In this document: one piece after another, positions 11,037 through 23,055 of the stretch
Numbering within the stretch: position 1 is the stretch's first letter
Layout of the letters: every line of letters begins with the position of its first letter
Assembly (NCBI GenBank): GCA_009760885.1
Contig: CM019707.1
Span: 33,588,645 to 33,652,644 of the forward strand
DNA from: Achatina immaculata
Taxonomy: Eukaryota; Mollusca; Gastropoda; Stylommatophora; Achatinidae
Direction of reading: 5' to 3'
Length of the DNA: 64,000 nt
Position numbers and translations under genes: made by a program
The notes under the pieces: model-generated
Told to the model about the DNA's origin: nothing
The model's database searches: none
Seen by the model: the letters and a program-made list of their open reading frames with translations, nothing else

Positions 11037-14000
11037 CTTATGATGAGATCTGATAGAATGCTCTTATGATCAGCTCTGGTAGAATGGTCTTATGTGAAGC
11101 TTTGTTAGAATGGTCTTATGTGGAGCTTTGTTAGAATGGTCTTATAATGAATTTTGGTAAAACGGTCTTATGGTAAGCTTTGGTAGAATTGTATTATGAT
11201 GAGCTCTGGTAGGATGGTCTTATGATAACCTCTGGTAGGGTGATGTTCTGATGAGCTTTGGTAGAATGGTCTTATGATGAGCTCTGGTAGGATGATCTCA
11301 TGATGAGCTCTGGTTGAATGGTCTTATGATGAGCAATGTTAGATGGTTTTATGATAAATTCTGGTAGAATGGTCTTCTGATTATATATGGTAGAATGATC
11401 ATATTATGAGCTGTGGTAGAATGATCTTATGATGAGATCTGGTACCATGGTCCTATAATGAGTTCTGGTAGAATGTTTGGTAGGATGGTCTTAAGGTAAG
11501 CTTTGGTAGAGTGTTTGGTAGAAAGGTCTTATGATGAGCTCTGGTAGAATGGTCTTATCATGAGCTCTGGTAGAATGGTTTTATGATGTGCACTGGTAGA
11601 AAGGTCTTATGATGAGCTCTGGTAGGATGGAATGATGATGAGCTCTATTAGAATGGTCTTTATATGAGCTGTGTCGGATGGTCTGATGATGTGCTTTGGT
11701 AGAATGGTCATATGATGAGCTTTAGTAGGATGGTCTTATGATGAGCTTCGGTAGAATGGTCTTATGGTTAGCTATGGTAGAATGGTCTTATGATGAGCTG
11801 TGGTAAGATGATATTAATGTTGAGCTCTTCTAGGATGGTTTTATGACGAGCTCTGGTAGAATATTTGGTAGGATGGTCTCACGATGAGCACTGGTAGAAT
11901 GGTCTGATGATGAGCACTGGTAGAATGTTTGGTAGTATGGTCTCAATATGAGCTTTGATGGAATGTTTGGTAGGCTTATCTTATGATGAGCTCTGGTAGA
12001 ATGTTTGGTAGAATGGTCTTATGATGAGCTGCGGTATAATGGTCTTTTGATAAGCTCTAGTAGAGTGGTCTTATGATGAGTTCTGGTAGATTGTTTGGCA
12101 GGATGGTCCTATGATTAGATCTGGTAGGATGGTCTTATGATGAGCTCTGGTAGGATGGTCTTATGATGAGCTCTGACAGTATGGTCTTATAATGAACATT
12201 ACTAGGATGGTCTGATTATGAGCTCTAGTAGAATGTTTGGCAAGATAGTCTTATGATGATCTTGATAGAATTGCCTTCTTATCGTCTCTGGAAGGATGGT
12301 TTAATGATGGCTTTTTGGTAGAATGTTTAGTAGGATGGTCTTGTGATGAACTATGTTGGTTGGTATTATGATGAGCTCTGGTAAAATGGTCTTATGATGA
12401 GATGTGGTAGGATAGATTTATGTTAGCTGCGGTAGAATTTGTCTTATTATGAGCTCTGGTATAATGATGTTATGATGAGCTCTGGTATGATGGTACTATT
12501 GAGAATTGGTAGAATATTTGATAGGATGGTCTTATGATGAGCTCTGGTAGAATGTTTGGTAGGTTGGTCTTAAGATAAGATCTGGTAGAATGTTTGGTAG
12601 AATGGTCTTATGATGAGCTCTGGTAGAATGGTCTTATGGTGAGCTATGATAGGATGATCTTACGCTGAGGTCCGCCAAGATGGTTTTATTATGAGCTCTG
12701 GTAGAATGTTTGGCAGGAGGGTCTTATGATGATGTCTGGTGGAATGTCTGGTAGGATGATCTCATGATGAGCACTTATAGAATGGTTTTATGATGAGCTC
12801 TGGTAGAATGGTCTCATAATGAACTTTGTTAGAGTGGCCTTATGATGAGCATTTTTTATTTTGGTCTTATGATGAGTTTTGGTCAAATGATCTTATGATA
12901 AGCTTTGGTAGTTTGGTCTTATGATGATGTTTGGTAGTCTGGTCCTATGGTGAGTTTTTATAGTTTGATCTTATGATGAATTTTGGTAGTTTGGTCTTAT
13001 GATGATGTTTGGTAGTCTGGTCCTATGGTGAGTTTTTATAGTTTGATCTTATGGTGAATTTTGGTAGTTTGGTCTTATGATGAGGTTTGGTAGTTTGGTT
13101 TTATGATGGGTTTTGGTACAATGGTCTTATGATTAGCTTTTGTAAATAGTATTATGATACGCTTTGTTAGAATGATCTTATGATGAGCTTTGGTAGAATG
13201 TTTTTAAGATGAGCTTTGGTAGAATGGTCTTATGATGAGCTTTAGTAGAATGGTCTTATGATGAGTTTTGGTAGAATTATTCTATGATGAGCTTTGTTAG
13301 AAGTGTCGCATAATGAGCTTTGGAACAATTCTTTTGTGAGGATTTTTGGTAGAATGGTCTTCTGATGAGGTCTGTTAGAATGGTCTTATGATAGGATTTG
13401 CTAGAATAGTCTTCTGATGAGCTTTAGTAAATGATCTTATGCTGAGGTCTGGTAGAATGGTCTTATGATGATCCCTGGTAGAATAATCTTATGACGGTCT
13501 CTGGTACGATGATCTTGTGATATGATCTGGTAGAATGGGCTTATGATGAGCTCTAATAGAATGGTTTTATGATAAGCTCTGTTGGAATGGTCTTATGGTG
13601 AGCTCTAGTAGAATGGTCTCATGATGAGCTTTGGTAAATGGGCTTATGATGAACGATATTTAGTTTGGTTTTATGATGAGTTTTGGTCAAATGATCTTAT
13701 AATGAGGTTTGGTAGTTTGGACTTATTGATGACTTATGGTAGTTTGGTCTTATTATGAACTTTTGTAGATTGGTCTTATGATGAGCTTTGGTAGTTTAAT
13801 CCTATGGTGAGTTTTGATAGTTTGGTCTTATGATGAACTTTTTTAGTTTGATCTTATAATGAGCTTTGGTACTTTTGTTTTATTATTAGCTCTATTATTT
13901 TGGCCTTACGATGAGCTTTGGTAGTTTGATCTTATGATGAACTCTGGTAGAATGGTCTTATGATTAGCTTTGGTTGAATGATCTTATGATTAGCTTTGGT

Positions 14001-16835
14001 AGTTTGGTCTTATGATAAGTTTTAGTAGAATGGTCTTATGATGAGATTTTGTCGAATGATCTTATGATGAGCTAAAGTGGAATAGTTTTATGATGAGCTC
14101 TGCCAGAAATTCTATTGATTAGCTTTGGTAGAGTGATCTTATGACAAGGTTTGGTAAGTTTGGTCTTATGATGATCTCTGGTAGAATGGCCGTCTGATAA
14201 ACTTTAATTGAATGATCTTATAATGAGATTTGTACGGTGGTCTTATGATGAGCTTTGGTAGAATGGTCTTATGATGAGCTCTTGTAGAATGATCTTATTC
14301 TAAGCTTTAGTAGAATGATCTTATGATGAATTCTGGTAGTATAGTCTTGTGATGAGCTCTGGCAGAATTGTCTTATGATGAGCTCTGATAGGATGGTCTT
14401 ATGATGAACTTTGGTAGAATGATATTGTGATGAGCTTTTGTAGACTAGTCTTGTCTTGAGCTCTGGTAGAATGATTTTATTATGAGCTCTGGTGAAAAGG
14501 TCTTATGATAAGCTTTGTAGGAATGGTGTTAAAATGAACTTTGGTAGAATTGTCTTTTCATGAGCTTTTTATAGAAGAGTGTTATGATGAGCTCTGTTAG
14601 AATGGTCTTATAATGAGCTCTGTTATGATGGTCTTATGATGAGCATTGGTAGAATGGTTTATGATGAGCTCTGGTAGGATGGTCTTATGATAATATCTAA
14701 TAGGATGATATTATGATGATATATTGTAGAAAAGTCTTATGATGAGCTCTGGAAGGATGGTCACATGATGAGTCTGGTTAAATGATCTTATGATAAGCAC
14801 TGTTGGATGGTCTTATGATGAGCTTAAGTTTGATGGTCTTATGATGAGTTCCGTTATAATGGTTTATAGTTAACTATGGTAGAATTGTCTTTTGATAAGC
14901 TGTGGTAGGATGATCTTATGATGAGTTCTGTTAAGATGGTTTTTATGATGAGCTCTGGTGAAATGTTTGGTAGGATGGTCTTATGATGAGCTCTGGTAGA
15001 ATATTTGATAGAAGTGGCTTATGATGGGCTCTGGTAGAATATTTGTTAGAATGGTCTTATGATGAGCTCTGGTAGAATATTTGAAAGAATGTTCTTATGA
15101 TGAGCTCTGGTAGAATGGTCTTATGATGAGCTTTGGTAGAATGACCTTATGATGAGCTCTGGTAGGATGGTCTTGTGATGGGCTTTGTTAGAATTTTCAT
15201 ATGATGAGCTTTGGTAGAATGGTCTTATGATGGGTTATAGTACAATGGTCCTATGATTAGCTTTTGTAAATGGTCATATGTTGAGTTTTGTTTGAATGAT
15301 CTTCATAGAACTGTCTTATGATCAACTTTGGTAGAATTATCCTATGATGAGCTGTGTTAGATTTGTCCCATGATGAGCTTTTGTACAATTCTCTTGTGAT
15401 GAGCTTTGGTAGAATGGTCTTCTGATGAGCTCTGTTAGGATGGTCTTATGATGAGTTCTGTTAGAATGGTCTTATGAAGAGCTTTGGTAGAATAGTCTTA
15501 AGATGAGCTTTGGGTGAATGATCTTATGTTGAGCTTTGGTAGAATGGTCTTCTGATGAGCTTTGGTAGAATGATCTTTTGATGCAATCTGGTACAATGAA
15601 CTTATGATGAGCTCTGGTATCATGTGCTTATGATGAGCTTTAGTAGAATGGTCTCATGATGAGCTCTATTGGAACGGTCTTACAGTGAGCTCTGGTAGAG
15701 CGGTCTCATGGTGAGCTTTGATAGAATGTTCTTATGATGAGTGATTTTTAGTTTGGTCTTATGATGAGTTTTGATTAAATGATCTTATGATGAGATTTTG
15801 TAGTTTGTTCTAATGATGACCTTAAGTAGTTTGGTCCTATGATGAGCTTTTGTAGTTTGGTCTTATGATGAGCTTTGGTAGTTTAGTCCTATGGTGAGTT
15901 TTGATACTTTGGTCTTATGATGAGCTTTGGTAGTTTGGTCTTATGATAAACTGTGTTAGTTTGGTCTTATAATAGCTTTGGTAATTTGTTCTTATTATTA
16001 GCGTTATTATTTTGGCCTTATGATGAGCTTTGGTAGTTTGGTCTTATGACAAATTCTGGTAGAATGGTCTTATGATGAGCTCTGGTGGAATGTTTCATAG
16101 GATGATCCCATGATGAGCTCTGGGAAAATATTTAGTACACTCATTCCAACATCATTATTTGTTGGATTTGGACAAGGAATTTTATGGAACGCCGAGACTT
16201 CATACATCCTGAAGTTAGCCTTTGACTCGGCAAAGGCCACCAAAGGTCACCTTGAGCGGGAGATGTTCCGCTTCCACGGAATCTTTCTTGCGTGCTTTCA
16301 GACAGCCCACATGGTCTTATGATAAGTAGTAGTAGAATGTTTGGTAGGATGGTCTTATTATGAGCTCTGATAGGATAGTCTTATGATGAGATGTGTTAGA
16401 ATCATCATATGATGATCTTTAGTAGGATGGTCGTACGATGAGGTGTGCTAGGATGATCTTATGATAAGCTCTGGTAGAATGGCCCTATTATGAGCTCTGG
16501 TAGAATATATGGTAAGATTTTTTATGGTGAGCTCTGGTAAGATAGTCTTATGATGAGCTTTGTTGGAATGTTTGGTAGGATGGTCTTACGTTTAGCTCTG
16601 ATAGGATAGTCTTGTGATGGGCTCTGGTGGGATGGTCTTATGATTACTTCTGGTAAAATGTTTGATAGGGTGGTCTTATGATGAGCTTTGTTAGAATGGT
16701 CTTATGATGAGCTCTGGTAGAATGGTCTTATTCTGAGCTTTGGTAGGACAATCCTATGATGAGCTTTGGTAGGTTGGTCTTATGATGAGTTTTCGTACAA
16801 TGGTCTTATGATGAGCTTTGGTAGGATGGCCATAT
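11037..16835. repeat. 26-bp satellite, about 5.8 kb
   Basis: More than 200 degenerate units of 26 bp built from TGGTAGAATGGTCTTATGAT plus GAGCTC. Subtypes include a TGGTAGTTTGGTC form concentrated at 12840-13110, 13640-13930 and 15740-16050, and units with an extra GTTTGGTAG piece. Units differ by many substitutions, so the array is old or evolves fast. It is broken only by the UNC-93 exon fragment at 16136-16312. Confidence 0.95.
16136..16312 (+). pseudogene. UNC-93 exon 1 fragment inside the satellite
   Basis: This 177-bp block aligns without gaps to 19341-19517 of the UNC-93 coding exon and differs at two positions by my comparison (CCACC for CCACA, and CAGCCC for CAACCC). It corresponds to residues about 304-363 of the gene product, which cover the fourth membrane segment and the conserved GFGQGILWNA region. 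Both ends run directly into 26-bp satellite units, and there are no splice sites, poly(A) tract or target-site duplication, so it is neither an exon nor a processed copy. Near identity next to heavily diverged satellite units implies a recent transfer. Confidence 0.93.
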
Positions 16836-16837
16836 GA

Positions 16838-16968
16838 AGAGGACTGTTTGGATGGACAAAAGAAAATAGCCGCCACAACCAGCTCCCAGGTATAAACAAT
16901 GATGTGCCTTAACATCTTAACCGCATCATCTACAAAGAACACCATGTCGGAGTTCCAGTTCCAAGAAG

Positions 16969-16999
<31 letters not shown>

Positions 17000-17000
17000 G
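16838..17000 (+). mobile_element. Unclassified dispersed element with (GAA)n tail, copy 2 (5' truncated)
   Basis: Carries the 3' block of the 6890-7262 element: AACATCTTAACCGCATCATC, CAAAGAACACCA, AGTTCCAGTTCCAAG, then about eleven GAA units (16964-16997). The 5' two thirds are missing, consistent with retroelement-type truncation. It sits exactly at the right edge of the 26-bp satellite. Confidence 0.65.
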
Positions 17001-18346
17001 AAACAGGAGAAATATATAGCCTGAGACATCGCTGTTTACAGCCTCTTTCCATATCCAGACTTCAGGTTTTGTCCCAAGGACCTCATCTATAGGGAAAATT
17101 TGTCATATCGTTGTTTACAGAGTTCTGACAGGAACCACGCATTTAGCTTTCCACGTTATATAATTTGTCTTTAATGCTGATGGTACGAAATAAAATCACT
17201 TCTCATAAACCGATCCTTGTTTTCATTTCAGATTATTTCTACATCACATGATCAGTACTCAGAGCTGCTGGTCCAGACAGATAAACGTCACCGATCTTCG
17301 TTCCAGCCCAGGGGATGGGGAGGGTAACATGCAATCATAAAGCGGGCAATCTTAGACGCATGATCAACACATAGTTGTGCCCATGTCTCTTCGTGCATCA
17401 AGAAGAAAATGAATTCTGTCCAGTCAAATGATCTTAAGGCAACAACACGAACTCATCCGAATAACCGAACAAAACTACATTCACTTTACTGGAAACAGTT
17501 CTCATAAAGAGAAGCTGTTGGTTCACCTCATTCTCTAATAGAGACTTGCTCTGGGAAGGATAACTTGTGGATTTTTAAATGCCCCATCTTGCCTAACAAA
17601 TCTAAGATAAAGTACTTTAGTACACAAAACTGATTCAGTTTTCTTCGCCCATTGAGACTTCGACGGAAAAGTACCAGAGGGAGCCATTCGTTCAGTTTTC
17701 TCGTGTGGCAGGTAGTAAATTTCGTTTAAAAGCTGACAGAAAGAATAAAAAGAAGTAATCGTATCGCTTAGATATATTACATCAATGCGATTCTCACTGG
17801 AGACTCAGATTTCAGAGAGTTGATCCTTCTCTAGCTTTCCTTAGACAACGCGTTACGAATTCGATACTTTGAGCAGTTTAGGTATAAAGATGACTTTATA
17901 AATCATCTTTTCCGCTACTATGCGCACGTGTGAAGCTGAAAGAGTAAGTCATTTTCTTATTATTCACGTCAGTAGATTTACCCTGTATCCGGGGGGCACT
18001 TCAGTCTATAAAAATGATCTAGCGATTCATACAGCCATTGGCGTACTCGTTAGGTTCTGACTTAACGATGTAGAATAAAATGCGAGTGAATTCGGAAATA
18101 AAAGCAGCGAACTATAAATCACTGTCAGACGAGGACTAACTTTATGTCTTAAGTTAGATAAGAAGTGGCTGTAAAGTACTCTTAGAATGAAGGCAAATAA
18201 TGCTTTCTGAGCCAAAAATATTGTATTATTTCATATCGTTTTATCATATCATTTTATCATATCATTTTCTGGCTTGTCAGTTGCAGTTATCTTCTTGAGT
18301 TACTTCAGTATAAAATGAGATATATACATGCAAATGTGAGCGCAGT
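17001..18346. promoter_or_regulatory. 5' flank of the UNC-93 gene, promoter not resolved
   Basis: About 1.3 kb of single-copy-looking sequence between the satellite/GAA element and the first coding exon. The promoter or a non-coding first exon should lie here. TATA-like motifs occur at about 18007 (TATAAAA) and 18309-18315 (TATAAAA), the latter 115 bp before the start codon. A tract of repeated ATCATTTTATCATATC lies near 18230-18265. None of this proves a promoter. Confidence 0.25.
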
Positions 18347-18409
18347 ATGATGACAGCTTTAGCAAAAGTGAGCACAACTGAAGCATCTGAGACTACACAT
18401 TGTCACTAG
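18347..18409 (+). promoter_or_regulatory. Possible upstream ORF, 20 codons
   Basis: ATGATG at 18347 opens a short frame ending in TAG at 18407-18409, 20 bp before the UNC-93 start and in another frame. If the transcript starts upstream of it, it could reduce initiation at the main start. Transcript start is unknown. Confidence 0.3.
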
Positions 18410-18429
18410 CTCCGCGCTTTACCGAAGCT

Positions 18430-19759
18430 ATGTCTAACAACAGCACAGTCTCCACAAGTAACACGCTAAGCCCTTTCGATCTCACTGGAATCGGAATGGG
18501 ATTTGGCTTGTACAGACCCCGACGGCCGAGCTACACCTTCGCCACACGCTGTAGTCGCCAAAGAAGCGAAAGCTATCGCTATGCCACGCGGCGAGAGCAC
18601 GTCGATTCCGCGTCCGAAATAAGCACCGGAGAAGATTTCATAGAGGGCGTACTTCGAAACAAGGCACGTAAGATCAGCTACCTGAAAGCTACCACACAAG
18701 ACGAGACAGAGGTCTCGCCCTCATCATCTCCCAGGGTGGGCATGGTGTTCTGTGGCAATAACGTCTTTCCGGCTAAGACTGAATTAGATAACAGCATCAG
18801 AGAACAGATTGAGTCCCCTGTGAAGACACCAGATGATACAGAAGAACAAGTTACCACATACACGCCAGTGGACCATCAGTATTCTGGAGATGAGAATTCT
18901 ACGAATGAAAACCAGAACTACATCAGCCACGACTGTTCTGCACACTCAACAACGAACAATATTTCCTCTCCAAGCCAAAGCAAACCACTTCAAGGAAGTG
19001 AAAGGCAACAACGTTTACCGCAACAAAGGTCCTTGAGCCAAGATCGAAACAGAAGACTTAGAGTGGTTTCTGTGATTTCCTTCAACAAAAATTTGATCGT
19101 CTTGTGTTTGAGTTTCATCCTTGTTTTCTCATCCTTTCGGGCAATTCAGAATTTGCAGTCTTCCATGCACACTACCGACAACTTGGGCATTCTAACGATG
19201 ATGATGGTCCACGTGTCAATGGTTTTCGCGTGCCTCGTAGCTCCAATCATCATCAACATTTTCAGGGCGAAATGGGCTCTATGCATCGGAATTCTTTGTT
19301 TTCTAATATGGTTTGGCGCCAATTTCCATCCAACATTTTATACACTCATTCCAACATCATTATTTGTTGGATTTGGACAAGGAATTTTATGGAACGCCGA
19401 GACTTCATACATCCTGAAGTTAGCCTTTGACTCGGCAAAGGCCACAAAAGGTCACCTTGAGCGGGAGATGTTCCGCTTCCACGGAATCTTTCTTGCGTGC
19501 TTTCAGACAACCCACATCTGGGGCAATCTTGTTTCATCGCTTCTCCTGACACAACGCGCTAACGAAATTTCCCCTTCCCAAGATTTGTCTGGCACGGCCG
19601 GCCTTGAATACCCGCACTATGACGACTTTACAAACTTCTCCAGCGACCAGTCCCTGGCCAAGGGCGACGTGGGTGAGAGCCCCCCACCCATGTCCCACTG
19701 CGGGGCCCTGCATCGATGCCGAAGCTCCGTGGGCACAATTTTTCCAGGCGTAATTCAAG
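18430..19759 (+). CDS. UNC-93 family transmembrane protein, first coding exon (5' part of gene)
   Basis: Encodes 443 residues plus one base of the next codon. The start is placed at ATG 18430 (G at -3); the open frame reaches 18400 without another ATG. Residues 1-218 form a long hydrophilic Ser/Thr-rich, presumably cytoplasmic tail. Membrane segments follow at about 221-240, 251-280, 281-300, 305-328 and 350-373. Family signatures are FRAIQNLQSS at the end of segment 1, GFGQGILWNAE in segment 4 and IFLACFQTTHIWGNLVSS in segment 5, with a Cys-bearing loop (CGALHRC, 424-430) and a possible N-glycosylation site NFSS. The exon ends at a strong donor, CAAG|GTAAGC. UNC-93 proteins belong to the major facilitator fold; relatives regulate a potassium channel (nematode UNC-93) or Toll receptor trafficking (UNC93B1). 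The specific role here is unknown. A copy of part of the exon lies at 16136-16312. Confidence 0.9.
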
Positions 19760-20239
19760 GTAAGCAATGTTCTTGATAACGACAGAAATAGTGATGACGT
19801 GATGATAATAATGATGACGACAATGATGATTACGTTTCTCATGATAATGATGACAAATGAAATGTGTTATCTCTGCTAAATGTTGCCCTCAGATGTATAT
19901 AACTTCTACTGTTCTTATGAACATGTTCAGGATACTAACTGATGCAGTATCTGTATCCTTGTCTCCATTGATGGTAAGAACATTGGCTAGTTACTGTCTT
20001 GATTTTCTTCCTGTCTCAGAGACAGGACTAGATGATCCTCTTAGGAAGAACTACCATGCCTGTCTTCTCAATTTGCTCCATCACCATGGCAATTATGTTA
20101 ACCTGCCTTACTTCAGAACAGCCTGTTATGAGAGAACATTTTTAGGGATATCTGGCACCAATCGCCTCATGTCACTGATGGCACCAATGGGACCCTTGTT
20201 TTCCTTACATAAAGCTTCTAAAAAAGGACGAAGTACAGA
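19760..20239. other. Start of UNC-93 intron 1
   Basis: Begins with the donor GTAAGC. A GATGATGA/GATAATGATGA-type tract lies at about 19790-19858. The rest (19860-20220) looks single copy. A 178-codon frame runs from here into the next minisatellite, but it resembles no known family and lacks support as an exon. Confidence 0.6.
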
Positions 20240-21055
20240 CAACTTTCACATAAGACTTAGTACACACAGCTTCTACATAAGACTTAGTACACATAGTTTT
20301 TACATAACACTTAGTATACATAGTTTTTACATAACACTTAGTACACACAGATTCTACATAAGACAGTACACAGAGCTTCTACATAAGACTTAGTACACAC
20401 AGCTTCCTCATAGGACAGTACACACAGCTTCTACATAAGACTTAGTACACACAGCTTCTACATAAGACTTAGTACACATAGCTTTTATATAACACTTAGT
20501 ACACATTTTCCACATTAGACTTAGTACACTCAGGTTCCTCATAAGACATAGTACACACAGCTTCTACATAAGAATTAGTAAACACAGAAGATTTAGTACA
20601 CACAGCTTTCACATAAAACTTGCTACACATAGTTTCTACATAAGAGGTAGTACATATATCTTCTAAATAAACTTGGTAAGCACATCTTCTACATAAGACT
20701 TGGTACACATAGCTTCTATACAAAATATAGTACACACAAAGTACACACATCTTCCAGATAAGACTTGGTACACACAGCTTCTACATAAGACTTAGTACAC
20801 ACCCTTTTCTATATAAGACTTAGTACACACATCTTCTACATACAGCTTAGTACACGCAGCTTCTATATAAGACTTAGTACACAAATCTTCTACATAAGAC
20901 TTAGTACACACAGCTTCTGTGTAAGACTTAGTACACAGAGCTTATATATAAGACTTAGTACACACAGCTTCTACATAAGCCTTAGTACACACATCTTCTA
21001 CATAACATTTAGTACACACATCTTCTACTTAAGGCTTATTACACATAGCTTAAGG
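20240..21055. repeat. 27-bp minisatellite
   Basis: About 30 units of TTCTACATAAGACTTAGTAC plus ACACAGC, with some shortened units. Lies in intron 1. Confidence 0.94.
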
Positions 21056-21460
21056 CATTTCTCTCTCTCTCTTTTCTTTCTCTCCCCATCTTTGCCTCTC
21101 TCTCTCCTTCTCTCCCTCCCTGTCTTTCTGTCTCCCTTTTTTCTCCCTCTCTCTCCTTTTTCTCTCTCCTTTCCCTCACTCTATCTCTCTCCTTTTTTTC
21201 ACCTAACAGATAACGGTCTTTTTCTTCTTCTCTTCTCTCACTGTCGTCCTCCTCTCTACTCTTTTTTCTCTCCGCTCTTTTTCCTCTCCCTCTATCTCTC
21301 TCTCTCTCACTTCCTCAGTCTCTCTCTCTCTCTCTCTGCTTTCTCTCTTTTTCCTCACACTGTTCTCTCTCTCTCACTTCCTCTCTCTCGCTCTGCTTTC
21401 TCTGTTTTTTCCTCATCTCTCTCTCTCTCTCTCTCTCTCGTTCGCTCTAAATCTCTTACT
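21056..21460. repeat. CT-rich polypyrimidine tract
   Basis: About 400 bp of CTCTCTCT with TTTTCT and CCCT interruptions, almost purely pyrimidine on the plus strand. The open frame through it (Leu/Ser/Phe-rich) is a composition artefact. Confidence 0.9.
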
Positions 21461-22132
21461 TCCTACCTTTTCTACAGAATATTTTTCTGTATTGCCAGAA
21501 CTCCAGCATCTGCACTGGCCCAGCGTGCTAAAACAACTGTAGCCTTCCTCGTTCTAAAAACTTTATGCAATTTCCGGTCTCCTTCGAACATCTCACAGAA
21601 ATTATTTTTTACACAAAATTATCTAGTCTTCCCTTGTAGTTATCATAAAATTCACATTATCAACAGTTATATTATATTGTTTACAGTACAAAATAGTATT
21701 GACAAGCCAGTAGAAAGGAGAAAGCCAAAGATAATGGGCATTTATCCTTCAGAGATTGAAGATTTTCTACCTTTGACCTCTTGTAAGATGGATGTGGAAG
21801 ATCTAGGGAACCCTTTACTGCTGTTTTCGTTAAAGCTGTCTGATGTTGTTAGCACGTAACAGTAACCCACTCCGTGTCCGAGGTGAAGACCTTCACAGCA
21901 TCTTCTGCCGGTATCGATCGCGCCAAGGACTCAAGAACAGAAAACACTGCCACAATTTGAATGCTAATCTATGGAAAGCTTATAAATAAGACAACTGGAA
22001 ATTTGATAAAGGTGGAATGATCTTTTTAAAAGATCGAAATAGCTCCTTCTTGGTACTGTTCAGCGTAGACTATATCGAATTAATGGAAACTGTCTCCACG
22101 AAAATGTCTTACATCGCTGTCGACCAGAGAAC
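21461..22132. other. Intronic stretch, nothing recognised
   Basis: No repeat, transposon end or supported exon was identified in this AT-rich segment. Confidence 0.4.
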
Positions 22133-22530
22133 GGCCTTCTTCTTCTTCTTCTTCTTCTTCTTCTTCTATCTCCCTGAAACTGCGAGCTGGTGTTCTTTGC
22201 AGCCGATGCTGTGAAGGTGAAGATGTTGAGTCACAGCATTGTGTCGGATTGGGAGCGGACCATGGGAGATTTTTTTTTCAGCCCCTGAATGAAGTTAAAA
22301 AGCATGGGCATGCAATACTTCTTTATCAGACTCCACCACCATTGGGACACTGGCAATCCCTGCCCCGTTAGCCAAGCTAGGCCTGTTACTGGGGAGTACC
22401 AACGAAGAGGTGGGAGAGGGTCTTGATCAGCTATGGTTCACCGAGCCCCACCCTAGGATGTCAGATATGGGTTGCTAGCAGCCAGATCGGACAGCGTCTG
22501 TGCCTCCAGATAACTGCCATAAGAATTAGA
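22133..22530 (-). mobile_element. Unclassified dispersed element with (GAA)n tail, copy 3
   Basis: Inverted relative to 6890-7262 and about the same length. On the minus strand it reads GACATCCTAGGG, CTGATCAAGACCCT, GGCTAACGGGGCAGGG, GGTGGTGGAGTCTG, CATCGGCTGCAAAGAACACC, then a (GAA)n tail (22136-22168 on the plus strand as CTT). A weakly similar fragment may continue at 22560-22640. No coding capacity. Confidence 0.65.
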
Positions 22531-22653
22531 TTAGTTGGAGAATTTACCGTAGAACAGATTGTAGACATCGCTCTTTTCTCCTTCTAGTCTCTCTGAATGC
22601 AAAGTCTTGTCCTCTGCATCCGTGTCGGATGGTGAGTGGAGTACAATGTTTTA

Positions 22654-23055
22654 TTAATGACCTATCTTAGCTCCAAAAGAAAAGGATGTTAAAGCCAGAA
22701 TAACCAAGGCCAGGACAGCATTTATCCACCTTAACAAAATATGATCAACTAAGAACATTAAAACAAGAACCAAACTTAAGCTTTTCAATACAAACATAAA
22801 GACTGTCCTACTATATGGTTCAGAGACATGGGTTATGACCAAGACAATACAACAGAGGATACAAACATTCATGAACTACTGCTTGAGGAGGATTTTAAAC
22901 ATTAAATGGCAGGACATGATCAGGAATGAGGAGGTCTAGGAAAGAGCAGGACAAGAACTTATGAACCTACAAATCAGAAAATGGAGGTGGACTGGCCACA
23001 CTCTGAGGAAACCCGACACCAGCATAGCAAGACAGGCACTGACATGGAATCCTCA
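22654..23055 (+). mobile_element. LINE family B, left part, interrupted by a nested insertion
   Basis: Translation with a few stops gives a typical C-terminal region of a non-LTR retrotransposon ORF2: [46 protein letters not shown] and ALTWNP. It breaks off at TGGAATCCTCA (23045-23055) and resumes at 24076 with the same bases, continuing WNPQGNRKRGR. The 5' end is truncated near 22654. Confidence 0.85.

Noticed and set aside
18400..18429. Earlier start of the UNC-93 frame at TTG 18400
   Set aside because: Animal genes start at ATG with rare exceptions; the first in-frame ATG is 18430.
19857..20393. 178-codon frame after exon 1, considered as a further UNC-93 exon
   Set aside because: No membrane segments or UNC-93 motifs, runs into the 27-bp minisatellite, and exon 1 joins in phase to 42017 instead.
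21092..21859. 255-codon Leu/Ser/Phe-rich frame
   Set aside because: Composed of the CT tract; the C-terminal part resembles no family.
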